Origin: DSOI01 sp041394885
GTDB lineage: Bacteria > Acidobacteriota > Terriglobia > Bryobacterales > Bryobacteraceae
NCBI GenBank assembly: GCA_041394885.1
Contig: JAWKHI010000040.1
Location: 6,281-70,280 of the forward strand
Length of the DNA stretch: 64,000 bases
Direction: 5' to 3'
Shown: positions 23,225-32,974 of the stretch, one piece after another
Numbering within the stretch: the stretch's first letter is position 1
Layout: each line of letters starts with the position of its first letter
The notes under the pieces: model-generated
Seen by the model: only the letters and a program-made list of their open reading frames with translations
The model's database searches: none
Told to the model about the DNA's origin: nothing
Program-made: the position numbers and the translations under genes

Positions 23225-24918
23225 ATGATGACCGAGCGAACGACACGCCGCGAACTGATCGCGCTTCAGGCTGGGTTGCATGGTGCCGATGCTGCTGACA
23301 AACGCAGGAGGGCGGCTGGGGTCCTGAAATCGTCGTACTGTAAATGCAAACAGGGGTGATTACTGTTGATACGCGGCAGCCACAGGCGGAGGCGCTCGCG
23401 ATTCGAGACCGATGGTTTCTGGCGGTGGGGACGAGCGGAGAGATGCGCGGGTTGGCACGGAAGGGCACGGTGGTGGACGCCAAGGGCGCGACGATCGTGC
23501 TGGTTTCATTGATACGCACAACCATGCCGGGGGCAATGACGTTGCTGTATCAAGTGTTGGTGGGAACTGGTTCGAGGTGGAGTTCGTGACGGTGGAGAGC
23601 GATTGTGGAGAAGCTGCGGGGTTGGGGCCGCGCAGACTCCGGCGGGTACGGTGGAAGGCTACTTCTTTCGATGACACCAAGGTGAAGGACGCACGGCGGC
23701 TGAACATCCTGACCTGGACCAGGTGTCGAAGGAGCATCCGGTGGTGGTGCGGCATCGCGGCGGGCATATATCAAGTTCCTACAACTCCAAGGCGTTCGAG
23801 CTGGCCGACGTGGAATCGCGAGACGCCAAATCCGGCTGGGGACGCCTGACCGCGATGCCGGCGGCGCGCTGAACGGCGCGTGACCGACAACGCGAATGGC
23901 GTGCTGATGCGGGCAGGCAAGCGTCAACTGTTGACGGCGGAGGAGAGGGAGCGTCGCGAGATTGCCGGTGGCGCATATCTCGAAGATGTTCGCTCGGTAT
24001 GGCGTGACGACGGTGCATCACGAGGGCGGGAGTTTGCCGGCGATGCAGAAGGTGCGGGCCGATGGAAACTTGAAACATCGAATCAGTTACGAGGCCTCCG
24101 GGAAGGTGCTCGAGGCGATGATGGCGGCGGGGATCGAGTCGGGCTTCGGGGACGAGTGGATCCGGCTTGGCGGGACGAGCGAGCACACGGTGGACGGGTC
24201 GTTTTCCGAGCGGACGATGGCGTTAAGCGTGCCGTACGAGGGAACCACATATAAGGGCAATGTGACGACGACGCAGAAGGATTTGGATGCGTGGGTGGAA
24301 CAGGTGCACCGCGCGGGGATTCAGGTGAATTGCCACGCGAACGGCGATGTGGCAATCGATATGTACCTGACGGCGTTCGAGCGGGCGCAGAAGGTGTTTC
24401 CGCGCAAGGATGCGCGGCCGAAGATTACGCATTGCACGTTGATCAACGATCGGCTGGTGCGGCGGATGAAGGCGCTGGACGCGGTGCCGTCGTTGTTCAC
24501 GACGTACGCCTACTACAATTCGGACAAATTTGCCTTTTATGGCGGGGAGATGATGAAGCGGTGCATGGCGTTCCGGACGCTGTTGGACGCGGGGATACGG
24601 GCGGCGGCGGGTTCGGATTTTAGCCCCGGGCCGTTCGATCCGCGGATGGCGATTCAGGGGATGGTGACGCGGACGGGTTGGGACGGGAAGACGTGGGGAG
24701 CGAACCAGAGGATTTCGCTCGACGAAGCGATTCGGGTGAACACGTTAAATGGCGCCTATAACGCGCACGAAGAAGGGGTCAAAGGCACGATTACGGCGGG
24801 CAAACTGGCCGACTATGTGGTGCTGGCCGACGACCTGCATGCGATACCGGTGGAGAAGATCAAGGATGTCCAGATCGTACGTACCGTGGTGGGCGGCGAG
24901 ACGGTGTACGAGGGTTGA
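23225..24918 (-). other. Minus strand opposite the amidohydrolase pseudogene: no gene
   Basis: Open frames on the minus strand across this interval (for example 22602-23525) have no family-like sequence and lie opposite clearly recognisable plus-strand sequence. They are treated as shadows. Confidence 0.6.
23225..24918 (+). pseudogene. Frameshifted YtcJ-like amidohydrolase with Tat leader
   Basis: A GGGGAG site precedes ATG 23225, followed by a twin-arginine leader (MTERTTRRELIALQAGL). After this the frame breaks repeatedly. Readable pieces in order are GPEIVVL then a stop, GVITVDTRQPQAEALAIRD and GTVVDAKGATIV (from 23356), GFIDTHNHAGGND (metal-binding HxH, another frame), NWFEVEFVTVES, SKEHPVVVRHRGGHISS, and NANGVLMRAGKRQLL. 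From about 23962 to 24918 one frame is intact (318 residues) with GVTTVHHEGG, VQVNCHANGD-like IQVNCHANGDVAIDMYL, KITHCTLI, AAGSDFSPGPFDPRMAI and a normal C-terminus. At least four frame changes are needed to rebuild the enzyme, so it is dead, though a C-terminal fragment could be translated. Confidence 0.78.
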
Positions 24919-25041
24919 ATCCTCGTTTGCATAAGCCGCGCAACTCCTAAGAACTCCAGCAACTGCTCTCGAAACCTCGGTTATATGTCGCAATGCTCGC
25001 GGCCTGGGTCAATATCGCCTCTGTGATCGCCACGCTCCAAC

Positions 25042-25842
25042 TTAAGGCCGCCGTCGAAATGGCGCGAGGAACAGATCCGCAATCGCTCCGTAGGTTCCCG
25101 CCGGAAGGCCCGCGAGGCCGGTTGAGAACTTGCCCTGCCGCGAACGGGTCTGGCCCGAATAGGTCCCCAACAGCCGGTCCCACCAAACCAGGGACTGGCC
25201 GAAATTGCGATTCTGGTCCACGATGTCGGTCGAATGATGGATGCGATGAAGGTCGGGCGTGATCAGCACCAGCCGCACCGCACGCTCCACTGGCCACGGC
25301 AGGGATACGTTGGCATGAGAGAGCAGATTCACCACCGTGGTGTGTAATTCGGCCGTGAATACCGCCACCGCCGGAGGGGCCATCAGCGCGATCACCGCCA
25401 AATAGATCGCAGAGGTTGCCGCCACCTCCACGGGGTGAAACCGCACCGCCGTGGATACATCGTAGTCGACATCGGAGTGATGGACCTCGTGGATGCGCCA
25501 CAACGCACCGAAGGTGTGGAAGAGCCGGTGAGTAGCGTAGTGGACCAGATCCAGAACCAGGATTCCGGCGGCAAAGCGCGCCGGCCAGGGGATCCATTCG
25601 CGATTCAGCAGCCCCCATGGCTTTGCTTCCACCGCCAGCGCAACAAGCACCGGAGACGTCCGAACCGCGAGCGCATACAGGATCACCGTCACTGCGTAGA
25701 GGACACCGTGATACACCCACCGGCGCGCAGTCGGCTCCGTCAATGCCCTGCGAGGCTGCCAGCTTTCCCAAACCGCCAGCGCGAGAAATATCGCCACGAA
25801 CGCCGTGGTAAGCGTCCGGTTCTCAATCTGAATCCATTCCAC
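25042..25842 (-). CDS. Fatty acid hydroxylase/sterol desaturase family protein
   Basis: 266-residue membrane protein. The di-iron histidine motifs are complete: DLVHYATHRLFH (HX3H), RIHEVHHSD (HX2HH) and HRIHHSTD (HX2HH), with an additional ELHTTVVNLLSHANV. Members hydroxylate or desaturate fatty acids, sterols, hopanoids or carotenoids using O2 at the membrane surface. The lipid substrate cannot be told; acidobacteria make hopanoids and ether lipids, so several are possible. It is divergent from the aminotransferase gene and stands alone. Confidence 0.85.
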   Translation of the reverse strand: MEWIQIENRTLTTAFVAIFLALAVWESWQPRRALTEPTARRWVYHGVLYAVTVILYALAVRTSPVLVALAVEAKPWGLLNREWIPWPARFAAGILVLDLVHYATHRLFHTFGALWRIHEVHHSDVDYDVSTAVRFHPVEVAATSAIYLAVIALMAPPAVAVFTAELHTTVVNLLSHANVSLPWPVERAVRLVLITPDLHRIHHSTDIVDQNRNFGQSLVWWDRLLGTYSGQTRSRQGKFSTGLAGLPAGTYGAIADLFLAPFRRRP

Positions 25843-25938
25843 CGTTCGATCTTAGCTGGTCCATTGGAAGTGCCCCGCCAGGCTCACCGATGCCGCGCAT
25901 CGCCGGCGCCCCGGCGCGTTGGGTTGTACAGTGATGGA

Positions 25939-27180
25939 ATGAACCGCCGTGCCGCCATCGCGTCCTTGTTCGCTCTGCCCGCCGCCGCCGTGCGGTTCGA
26001 CGCTCCAAAGCTGCCCCCGCTTGCGCTGGCGGCTCGCGACTCGGAGAAGTATTGGTCCCGCATTCGCGCAGAGCAATTCCTGTTGCCGAAATGGCGCGCG
26101 TTTCTGAATAACGGTAGCCTCGGAATCGCGCCGCGGCCCGTTGTCGCCGCAGTCGCCGATTACCTCGCCCAAGGCGCCGCCATGACCATTCCCAACGGCG
26201 AGTATCCCCGATGGGGCTACGAAACTCTGGACGCGCATCGCCAGGAAATGGCCGCCTACCTGGGGTGCGCGAAGGACGATCTGGCGTTCACCCACAACGC
26301 GACCGAAGCGCTCAGTACCATCGCCGCGGGCATCGATCTCGAGGCCGGCGACGAAGTGTTGATGACCGATCAGGAGCACGGCAGCGGCAAGGCAGGCTGG
26401 CTGATGCGTCAGGCGCGCCATGGAATTCGCGTTCGCGAAGTGCCCATTCCGCTGCCGCCGCGCGATCCGGAACAACTCGCCGATGTGATGATCTCCGCCA
26501 TCGGGCCGCGCACGCGAGTTTTGTTCTTCAGTGGCATCACTACGATGACCGGGCTGGTCATGCCGGTCCGCCAGATTTGCGACGCGGCGCGAGCCAAGGG
26601 CGTGATCACGGTGGTGGACGGCGCGCACATGAACGGGCAGATCGCCTGTCGTTTGGATGAGCTCGGTTGCGATTATTACGCGGGGAGTCCGCACAAGTGG
26701 ATGTTCGCGCCGGCCGGGTGCGGCATCTTGTGGGGCCGTTCGGAAATGCTCGATCGCCTGTGGCCGAGTATCGTTACGGGAGGATGGGACAATCGCGAAC
26801 GGAAGGCGGCGCGCTTCATGATGGTGGGCACCAACAACCGCGCGATTTTCGAAGGCATGATCGCCGGCGTCCGATTTGCCAATGCAGTCGGGCCGGAGCG
26901 AATCTTCGATCGCGCCCATGCGCTAGCCAGGACGGTTCGCGAACGCGCCGCGCAACTCCCTTACCTCGAACTCCTCACCCCCGCCGACGACCGTATGTAC
27001 GGTGCGCTCGTGTCGTTTCGCCTGAAAAACATCGACCCGCCGAAGCTGTTCCGCAAATGCGACGAGCGCAAAATCTGGATCCTCAAGAATCAGCGGATGC
27101 GTATTTCGACCCACATCCACACGCGCCCGAGCGATCTGGATGCGTTCTTCGAAACTTTGGCGGAGGTGGCCGCGGGCTGA
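25939..27180 (+). CDS. Exported class V aminotransferase-fold PLP enzyme
   Basis: 413 residues from ATG 25939; the frame is open upstream but only through the antisense of the hydroxylase gene. A Tat-like leader (MNRRAAIASLFALPAAAV) precedes the fold-type I domain: FLNNGSLGIAPRPV, AFTHNATEALSTIAAGI, TDQEHGSGKAGW, FFSGITTMTGLVMPV, TVVDGAHMNGQI (Asp contacting the PLP ring) and YYAGSPHKWMFAPAGCG with the PLP lysine at 253. It resembles cysteine desulfurase/isopenicillin epimerase-like enzymes that occur as predicted exported proteins in this phylum. The reaction is not predictable. Confidence 0.85.
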   Translation: MNRRAAIASLFALPAAAVRFDAPKLPPLALAARDSEKYWSRIRAEQFLLPKWRAFLNNGSLGIAPRPVVAAVADYLAQGAAMTIPNGEYPRWGYETLDAHRQEMAAYLGCAKDDLAFTHNATEALSTIAAGIDLEAGDEVLMTDQEHGSGKAGWLMRQARHGIRVREVPIPLPPRDPEQLADVMISAIGPRTRVLFFSGITTMTGLVMPVRQICDAARAKGVITVVDGAHMNGQIACRLDELGCDYYAGSPHKWMFAPAGCGILWGRSEMLDRLWPSIVTGGWDNRERKAARFMMVGTNNRAIFEGMIAGVRFANAVGPERIFDRAHALARTVRERAAQLPYLELLTPADDRMYGALVSFRLKNIDPPKLFRKCDERKIWILKNQRMRISTHIHTRPSDLDAFFETLAEVAAG

Positions 27181-27187
27181 CGATTCG

Positions 27188-27598
27188 CTAGCGCCCAACC
27201 CAACCATCGGCCAGCGCATCGGCGGGCCCTTCCAGGTCCACCGCCTCCGAACTCGTTTGTTTGTCGCCCTGAAAGAACAAGGCGCGCACGCCATCCCCGG
27301 TAGGGTGCAGCTCCAACCGGTGCTCCACATCGTCCCATCGGCCCTCCAGCCGAAGCACCGAATCCAACCAGACCGGCCGCACCAATATCCGCCTCGGATG
27401 TCCCGCCTTGCGGCAGGCGGCGATGAGATTTCCGGCAAACGAACCCGACTTCAACGCTTGTTCGAAGGGAGCGCGCCGCACAGCCTCGGCGCGCTCTGCC
27501 TTGCGCGCATCGCGCGCCCGCGCCACCGCGGCAGGATCCTGCTCTTCCCGTGACTCGAGAGCCTTGAGGTTGTTTTCGAGGTTGTCAAGAAAGCTCAT
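27188..27598 (-). CDS. Conserved hypothetical protein
   Basis: 136 residues with no signal peptide or membrane helix. The N-terminal third is a charged helix (MSFLDNLENNLKALESREEQ ... ARDARKAERAEAVRRAPFEQ); the rest is mixed alpha/beta with ILVRPVWLDSVLRLEGRWDD and HRLELHPTGDGVRALFF. I cannot name a family, but the composition and codon use are ordinary for this genome. It is divergent from the DUF1549/1553 gene by 28 nt and ends 7 nt from the converging aminotransferase. Confidence 0.6.
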   Translation of the reverse strand: MSFLDNLENNLKALESREEQDPAAVARARDARKAERAEAVRRAPFEQALKSGSFAGNLIAACRKAGHPRRILVRPVWLDSVLRLEGRWDDVEHRLELHPTGDGVRALFFQGDKQTSSEAVDLEGPADALADGWVGR

Positions 27599-27626
27599 TA
27601 CCTTCTACTTTTACCGATCACGTAGA

Positions 27627-30086
27627 ATGGGTGCAACCGTGAAATTGCTGTCTGCTTTCGTCACGTCCGCCTTTCTGGCGCCTCTGTTTGCCGCGCCCAC
27701 CGGACTCGCGGATCGCGCCATCGCCATACTGGAGGCCAATTGCGGAGCCTGTCATGCCGCAGCCGCGATGTCGGGCCTGAATCTCACCACCCGCGCACTC
27801 GCGCTGCAAGGAGGCTCCAAGGGGCCGGCGCTCGCGCCGGGCAACGCCGCCGCCAGCCTGCTATACAAGGCTGTTCGGCACAACGGCGCGGTGAAGATGC
27901 CGCCAGGCAGGAAGCTATCCGAAGGCGACACGGAAACCCTCCGGGAGTGGATCGACGCGGGCGCGGAATGGCCGTCCGCGCAAACGAAAGCGGCCGAATC
28001 CAAATGGTGGTCATTCCACAAGCCGGTGCGCCCCACCGTTCCTCCAGTGGATGGCGCGCACACAGCGGTGGATGCCTTCGTGATACGCGCGCTGCGAGCG
28101 CAATCGCTCACGCCGGCCCCGGAGGCAGACCGGGCCACGCTCATACGCCGCGCATACTACGATCTGCATGGGCTGCCTCCAACGGCTTCGCAGGTAAGCG
28201 CCTTCGTCAACGACAAATCGCCGACGGCTTTCGAGAATCTGGTGGAGACATTGCTCGCGTCGCCGCGATACGGCGAGAAGTGGGGACGCTTCTGGCTCGA
28301 TCTGGTCCGGTACGCCGATACCGCCGGCTTCGAGGCCGATCCATACACGGCCGACGCGTGGCGTTATCGCGACTACGTGATCGATTCTTTCAATCGCGAC
28401 AAACCCTATGACCGCTTCGTGAAAGAGCAATTGGCCGGCGACGAAATCTATCCCGACGACGTGAACGCGCACGTGGGCACCGGCTACTACTGCATCGGCC
28501 CTAACCGGGATATCAATCCGGAACAGGCGGAAGTGAACCGCGAAGAGGTGCTGATGGATTGGGTGGATACAACCGGAGCCGCGTTCCTTGGCCTCACCAT
28601 GGGCTGCGCCCGGTGTCACGATCACAAGTTTGATCCGATTCCCAAGCGCGACTACTACCGCATGCAAGCCGTTTTCACACCCATGGTGAAGACCCGCGTC
28701 GCGCTCTCTTTTCTGCCCGGGCTCAATTGGGACACGATGCAGAATCGAAACGAAGTGAAGATGCAGGAAATGGCCGATCGCATCGAGGCCACGCAATTAC
28801 GCTGCAAGAATTCACTGACGGAGGCGAAACTCGCCCGGCTCGACGCGGAAACGCGCACCGCCGTGGAAACCGAATCGGCGCGCCGCACACCTCGCCAGGA
28901 GCAACTCTTCCGCGCGGTGCGGAACCAGATCGGCGTTGGGCAGAACGAGATCCGGGCGTGCATGTCGCCGGGTGAGACGGCCGGGCTGGCCGAGGTCGAA
29001 AAGGAACTCGTCGGCATGGCTCTCGGACAGAAGCCGAAACCGTACGCTTGCAGCGTCACCGACGTGAGCCGCGAGGCGCCCCGCACCTATATGCCCTTGC
29101 GCGGGTCCGCGGTGGGCGACGTCAACGGTGAGTTGGTGAACGCAGGATTTCCCGGAGTGCTCGGCGGCGCCGACGCGCCCGCTCCGCCGGCAGAGGCCAA
29201 AACCACCCATCGGCGCAAGGCGCTCGCGGAATGGCTGGCCAATGCGGACCATCCCCTCACCGCGCGGGTAATGGTGAATCGCGTCTGGCAGCAGCATTTC
29301 GGGCACGGCCTGGCGCAATTGGCCAGTGACTTCGGTTCCCGTGGGCAGCTGCCGTCCCACCCGGAGCTGCTCGATTGGCTGGCCACTGAATTCGTAGCTA
29401 GCGGATGGAGCTTGAAGGCGCTGCACCGGACCATCATGAATACCGCGGTTTACCGCCGCGGGTCCGGTGTGTCCCGGGAAGTCATTGCCAGGGATCCCGC
29501 CAACCAATGGCTCGCGCGGTTTTCACGGCGGCGGTTGAACGCGGAAGAGATTCGCGATTCCGTACTCCAGGCTTCCGGCGCGCTCAATCTCGAGATGGGT
29601 GGACGTCCCGTGGTGCCGCCGCAATCGAAGGAGGAGCTCTATAACCTCACTCGCAACGCGCGCGACGCATGGATCGTGACAGGCGACGCCACCCAACATA
29701 CCCGGCGCACCATCTACATCATCAGTAAACGAACCTTCCGCATGCCGATGATGGATGTGTTTGACCTTCCGGAGAGCATGGTGAGCTGTTCGCGCCGCGA
29801 CGCGAGCACCACCGCGCCGCAATCGCTCACCCTTCTCAACGGCAGCTTCGCCACCACGGAATCCCGCCGGCTCGGCGAAACCCTGGCGCGGGAAGCGAGC
29901 GATGACAGCACGCTTATTTCTTCCGCTTGGCGCGGCGTGCTGGGGCGCGATCCATCGGCCGAGGAGGCACGCGCGGCGCGGACTTTGCTCGAACGCCAGA
30001 CAAAGAATCTGGGTTCGCGCGCCGCGGCTGCCGCCGAACTGAGCCGCGGTCTGTTCAACTTGAATGAGTTCCTCTATGTCGACTAA
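27627..30086 (+). CDS. Cytochrome c/DUF1549/DUF1553 protein
   Basis: 819 residues from ATG 27627 (GTG 27639 is an alternative); signal peptide follows. An N-terminal planctomycete-type cytochrome domain has a haem site (ILEANCGACHAAAAMSGLNL), followed by DUF1549 (DAFVIRALRAQSLTPAPEAD; KWGRFWLDLVRYADTAGFEA; second CxxCH in MGCARCHDHKFDPIPKRDYY) and DUF1553 (HPLTARVMVNRVWQQHFGHG; SHPELLDWLATEFVASGWSL; MMDVFDLPESM). These exported c-type cytochromes pair with DUF1501 proteins and are linked to polysaccharide or glycopeptide breakdown in planctomycetes and acidobacteria; the chemistry is unproven. Its end overlaps the DUF1501 gene by 23 nt. Confidence 0.88.
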   Translation: MGATVKLLSAFVTSAFLAPLFAAPTGLADRAIAILEANCGACHAAAAMSGLNLTTRALALQGGSKGPALAPGNAAASLLYKAVRHNGAVKMPPGRKLSEGDTETLREWIDAGAEWPSAQTKAAESKWWSFHKPVRPTVPPVDGAHTAVDAFVIRALRAQSLTPAPEADRATLIRRAYYDLHGLPPTASQVSAFVNDKSPTAFENLVETLLASPRYGEKWGRFWLDLVRYADTAGFEADPYTADAWRYRDYVIDSFNRDKPYDRFVKEQLAGDEIYPDDVNAHVGTGYYCIGPNRDINPEQAEVNREEVLMDWVDTTGAAFLGLTMGCARCHDHKFDPIPKRDYYRMQAVFTPMVKTRVALSFLPGLNWDTMQNRNEVKMQEMADRIEATQLRCKNSLTEAKLARLDAETRTAVETESARRTPRQEQLFRAVRNQIGVGQNEIRACMSPGETAGLAEVEKELVGMALGQKPKPYACSVTDVSREAPRTYMPLRGSAVGDVNGELVNAGFPGVLGGADAPAPPAEAKTTHRRKALAEWLANADHPLTARVMVNRVWQQHFGHGLAQLASDFGSRGQLPSHPELLDWLATEFVASGWSLKALHRTIMNTAVYRRGSGVSREVIARDPANQWLARFSRRRLNAEEIRDSVLQASGALNLEMGGRPVVPPQSKEELYNLTRNARDAWIVTGDATQHTRRTIYIISKRTFRMPMMDVFDLPESMVSCSRRDASTTAPQSLTLLNGSFATTESRRLGETLAREASDDSTLISSAWRGVLGRDPSAEEARAARTLLERQTKNLGSRAAAAAELSRGLFNLNEFLYVD

Positions 30087-31503
30087 GCCTCATTTTCCAA
30101 GCTCCGCGGGCCTCTCGCGCCGGCAACTGCTGGCTCGTTCCGGCATGGGCTTCGGCGCGCTCGCGCTCCAGTCGATGCTCGAAGCCGAGGCGTCCAATCC
30201 ACTCGCCCCGAAGAAACCCCATCTCGAGCCGCGCGTCAAAAGCGTCATCTATCTCTTCATGCACGGTGGCGTCAGCCACGTGGATACCTTCGACCCCAAG
30301 CCAGCGTTGCGCGAACGCGCCGGGCAGACCGTGCCCGCTTCCTTCGCCGAAGGCCTCAAGACCAGCCGTATCGACTTCAGAAAAGCGATCGTGCAGCCCA
30401 GTCCGTTCGAGTTCAAGCGATGGGGAAAATCCGGCATCGAGGTGTCGACGCTGTTCCCGCACACGATGAAGCATATCGACGATCTCGCGTTGATCCGCTC
30501 CTGCCACGGCGACGCGTTCGATCACGCCCCCGCGCTCTATCTTCGCAACTCCGGATCGCAATTCCCGGGCCGGCCCAGCATCGGATCCTGGGTCTCTTAC
30601 GGCCTGGGCACCGAGAATCAAAACCTTCCCTCTTTTATCGTGATGACCGAGGGCGCCCTCAAGTCCGGACCGCAGGCGTATGCCGCCGGATTCCTGCCCG
30701 CGGTTTATCAAGGCACCGTTTTTCGCGGCGGCGACCATCCGGTGCTGGACCTGGCAAGTCCGGCCGGCCTCCCCGACGCCGCGCAGCGGGCCACGCTCGA
30801 TTTCATCGGCGAGGTGGACAAGCTGCACCTTCGCACGCGCCCCGCCGACAGCGATCTCGAAGCACGCATCGCGGCCTACGAACTCGCCTACCGCATGCAA
30901 TCCACCGCGCCCGACGCGGTGGACCTCGCCAAGGAGAGCGACGCCACCCGAACGCTCTACGGGATCGGAGAGCCCGAAACCGATGACTTCGGCAAGAAGT
31001 GCCTCCTCGCCCGGCGGCTGGTGGAGCGCGGCGTCCGGTTCATCCAGCTCTACTCGGGGACGCACCTGGGGTCGGATTGGGATGGCGCGCACGACGATCT
31101 GACGGGGTCCCACCTACGGATGGCCGTGAAGTCCGACAAGCCGGTGGCCGGGCTGCTGACCGATCTCAAGGCGCGCGGCCTCCTCGATTCCACTCTCGTC
31201 GTCTGGGGCAGCGAGTTCGGGCGGACTCCGCTTGCCGAAGGCAAGAACGGCCGCGATCACCATCCCTACGCTTTCAGTACATGGATGACCGGCGGCGGCA
31301 TCCGCGGCGGACAGGTCATCGGCGCCACCGACGAGTTCGGCATGCGCGCGGTGGAGGATCCCAAGACCGTTCATGACGTCAACGCCACGATCCTGCGGCT
31401 GCTCGGGCTGGACCACACCAAGCTGACGTATTTCTATCTGAGCCGCGAGCAGAGATTGACCGACGTACACGGCGAAAACGAGTTCACCAGCAAGCTGATC
31501 TAA
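30064..31503 (+). CDS. Tat-exported DUF1501 protein
   Basis: 479 residues; a second in-frame ATG at 30076 may be the true start. A twin-arginine leader (LSRRQLLARSGMGFGALAL) precedes the alkaline-phosphatase-like DUF1501 domain: KSVIYLFMHGGVSHVDTFDP, SCHGDAFDHAPALYLRNSG, PSFIVMTEG, LLTDLKARGLLDSTLVVWGS with EFGRTP, and DHHPYAFSTWMTGGGIRGGQ. The sulfatase-like fold is conserved but the role is unknown; the pairing with a DUF1549/1553 cytochrome is nearly constant across planctomycetes and acidobacteria, which suggests a joint complex. Converges on the sulfatase gene with 13 nt between stops. Confidence 0.9.
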   Translation: MSSSMSTKPHFPSSAGLSRRQLLARSGMGFGALALQSMLEAEASNPLAPKKPHLEPRVKSVIYLFMHGGVSHVDTFDPKPALRERAGQTVPASFAEGLKTSRIDFRKAIVQPSPFEFKRWGKSGIEVSTLFPHTMKHIDDLALIRSCHGDAFDHAPALYLRNSGSQFPGRPSIGSWVSYGLGTENQNLPSFIVMTEGALKSGPQAYAAGFLPAVYQGTVFRGGDHPVLDLASPAGLPDAAQRATLDFIGEVDKLHLRTRPADSDLEARIAAYELAYRMQSTAPDAVDLAKESDATRTLYGIGEPETDDFGKKCLLARRLVERGVRFIQLYSGTHLGSDWDGAHDDLTGSHLRMAVKSDKPVAGLLTDLKARGLLDSTLVVWGSEFGRTPLAEGKNGRDHHPYAFSTWMTGGGIRGGQVIGATDEFGMRAVEDPKTVHDVNATILRLLGLDHTKLTYFYLSREQRLTDVHGENEFTSKLI

Positions 31504-31516
31504 TGGCGTAGCCCGG

Positions 31517-32974
31517 CTACGCGCCCCAGAACTTCCCGCCGAACTCCGGACGCGTATCGCCTAACTCCGTACGCCATTTGCCCAACAGTTCCCGCATCGA
31601 CGTCACGCGGCCGCTGTGTCCCGCCTCACTCGAAAGATCTTTCTTCTCCCACGGATCCTGCCACAGGTCGAATAACTGCGTCCGCCGTTTGCCTTCGACG
31701 TGATACTCGATCAGCTTGTACCGGTCGTCCGACACGGCGCGCTGTAGATGACGGTATGCCGTATGCACGTGATCGCGGATCTTCACCGACGGTTTGTCGA
31801 TCGCCGGCTTGATGCTGCGCCCCTGAATGGAGGCTGGCTTGGCGATGCCCGTCAGGTCGCACAGCGTCGGAAAAAGGTCCAGCACGTAGCAGTAAGCGCT
31901 GCGCTTCTGCTTCACCGGCAGACCCGGACCCGCCATCATCATCGGCACGCGCACCGAGTGGTCGTACAGGTTCTGCTTGCCGAACAGACCGTGCTGCCCG
32001 ACGGCTAGGCCGTTGTCCGCCGCGAAGACGACAATGGTATCCCGCGCCGCTCCGGTGTCGTCGAGCGCCTGCAGTATCCGTCCGATCTGCGCGTCCAGGT
32101 GCGAAATCATCGCGTAGTAGGCCCCGATGTGCCGCTTCGTTTCTTCGGGATCGCGCGGCAGCGCGGCTAGCATCTCGTCACGAACCTTCAACTCGCCGTT
32201 GTCGAATGGATGCTCCGGCAGGAAGTTGTCCGGCAGCCGCATCGCCGAAGCCGGGTACATGTCGAGATACTGCTTGGGCATGGTGCGCGGATCGTGCGGC
32301 GCCATGAATGCCGAGTAAGCCAGAAAAGGCTTCGAGCGGTCACGCTTCTTCAGGAAGTCGACGATCGTTGAGGCGAACAACTCCGACGAATGGACGCCGG
32401 ACTTCACTTCGTCGAACACCTTCTGGTTGATCTGTTTGCCCGCCGCTGTCCCCGGATCCCACGGGTGGGGCTTGGCCGCCGGATAGTCGCCGGCCTTGTG
32501 ATAATGGCTCACCGGGACGTTCCAATGATCGTCCATGCCGCCGAAGAAAATGTTGTCGCCGTCGTTGAAGCCGCGGGAGAACGCCGCCGGGCCGTTGTGC
32601 CACTTGCCGGTGCCGAAGCAATGATAGCCGGCTTGCTGGAACGCTTCGCCGAGCATGGTGTGATCGCGATGGATGGTCTGGCCCTCGCGTTCGATCCCGA
32701 ACAGCGTCCGGCCGGTGTGGAGCATCGCGCGCGACGGCATACACACCGCGCCCGACGTTCCGCCCATGATGTGCGCCCGTGTGAACGCCACGCCGCGGCC
32801 TGCCAGTTTGTCGAGGTTCGGTGTCTTCACCTGCGGCGCGCCCAGCGCGGAAATCGTGCTGTGCCGCATGTCGTCGGCGAACAGAAACAGGATGTTCGGA
32901 CGCCGGGCGGCGTTCTGCGCGAATATGGATGGCGCCGCGCCAAGCCCCGCCAGCAGCGATCGTCTTGAAATCAT
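31517..32974 (-). CDS. Exported sulfatase (type I, Cys formylglycine)
   Basis: 485 residues with a leader (ISRRSLLAGLGAAPSIFAQ). Metal-binding RPNILFLFADDMRHSTISAL is followed by the formylglycine motif C-M-P-S-R at Cys78 (GAVCMPSRAMLHTGR), so an anaerobic- or FGE-type maturase is needed elsewhere. Later KPFLAYSAFMAPHDPR and FAADNGLAVGQHGLFGKQNL give the remaining metal and sulfate ligands. Type I sulfatases hydrolyse sulfate esters, typically of glycans. It is the last gene of a four-gene minus operon with a DUF1501, a DUF1549/1553 cytochrome and a DUF1080 protein, consistent with use of a sulfated carbohydrate polymer. Confidence 0.92.
   Translation of the reverse strand: MISRRSLLAGLGAAPSIFAQNAARRPNILFLFADDMRHSTISALGAPQVKTPNLDKLAGRGVAFTRAHIMGGTSGAVCMPSRAMLHTGRTLFGIEREGQTIHRDHTMLGEAFQQAGYHCFGTGKWHNGPAAFSRGFNDGDNIFFGGMDDHWNVPVSHYHKAGDYPAAKPHPWDPGTAAGKQINQKVFDEVKSGVHSSELFASTIVDFLKKRDRSKPFLAYSAFMAPHDPRTMPKQYLDMYPASAMRLPDNFLPEHPFDNGELKVRDEMLAALPRDPEETKRHIGAYYAMISHLDAQIGRILQALDDTGAARDTIVVFAADNGLAVGQHGLFGKQNLYDHSVRVPMMMAGPGLPVKQKRSAYCYVLDLFPTLCDLTGIAKPASIQGRSIKPAIDKPSVKIRDHVHTAYRHLQRAVSDDRYKLIEYHVEGKRRTQLFDLWQDPWEKKDLSSEAGHSGRVTSMRELLGKWRTELGDTRPEFGGKFWGA

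Noticed and set aside
22602..23525. 307-codon open frame on minus across the mini-genes
   Set aside because: It has no recognisable features and lies opposite two well-formed mini-genes and the amidohydrolase leader.
25435..25938. 168-codon N-terminal extension of the aminotransferase frame
   Set aside because: It is antisense to the hydroxylase gene, and the Tat-like leader begins at ATG 25939.
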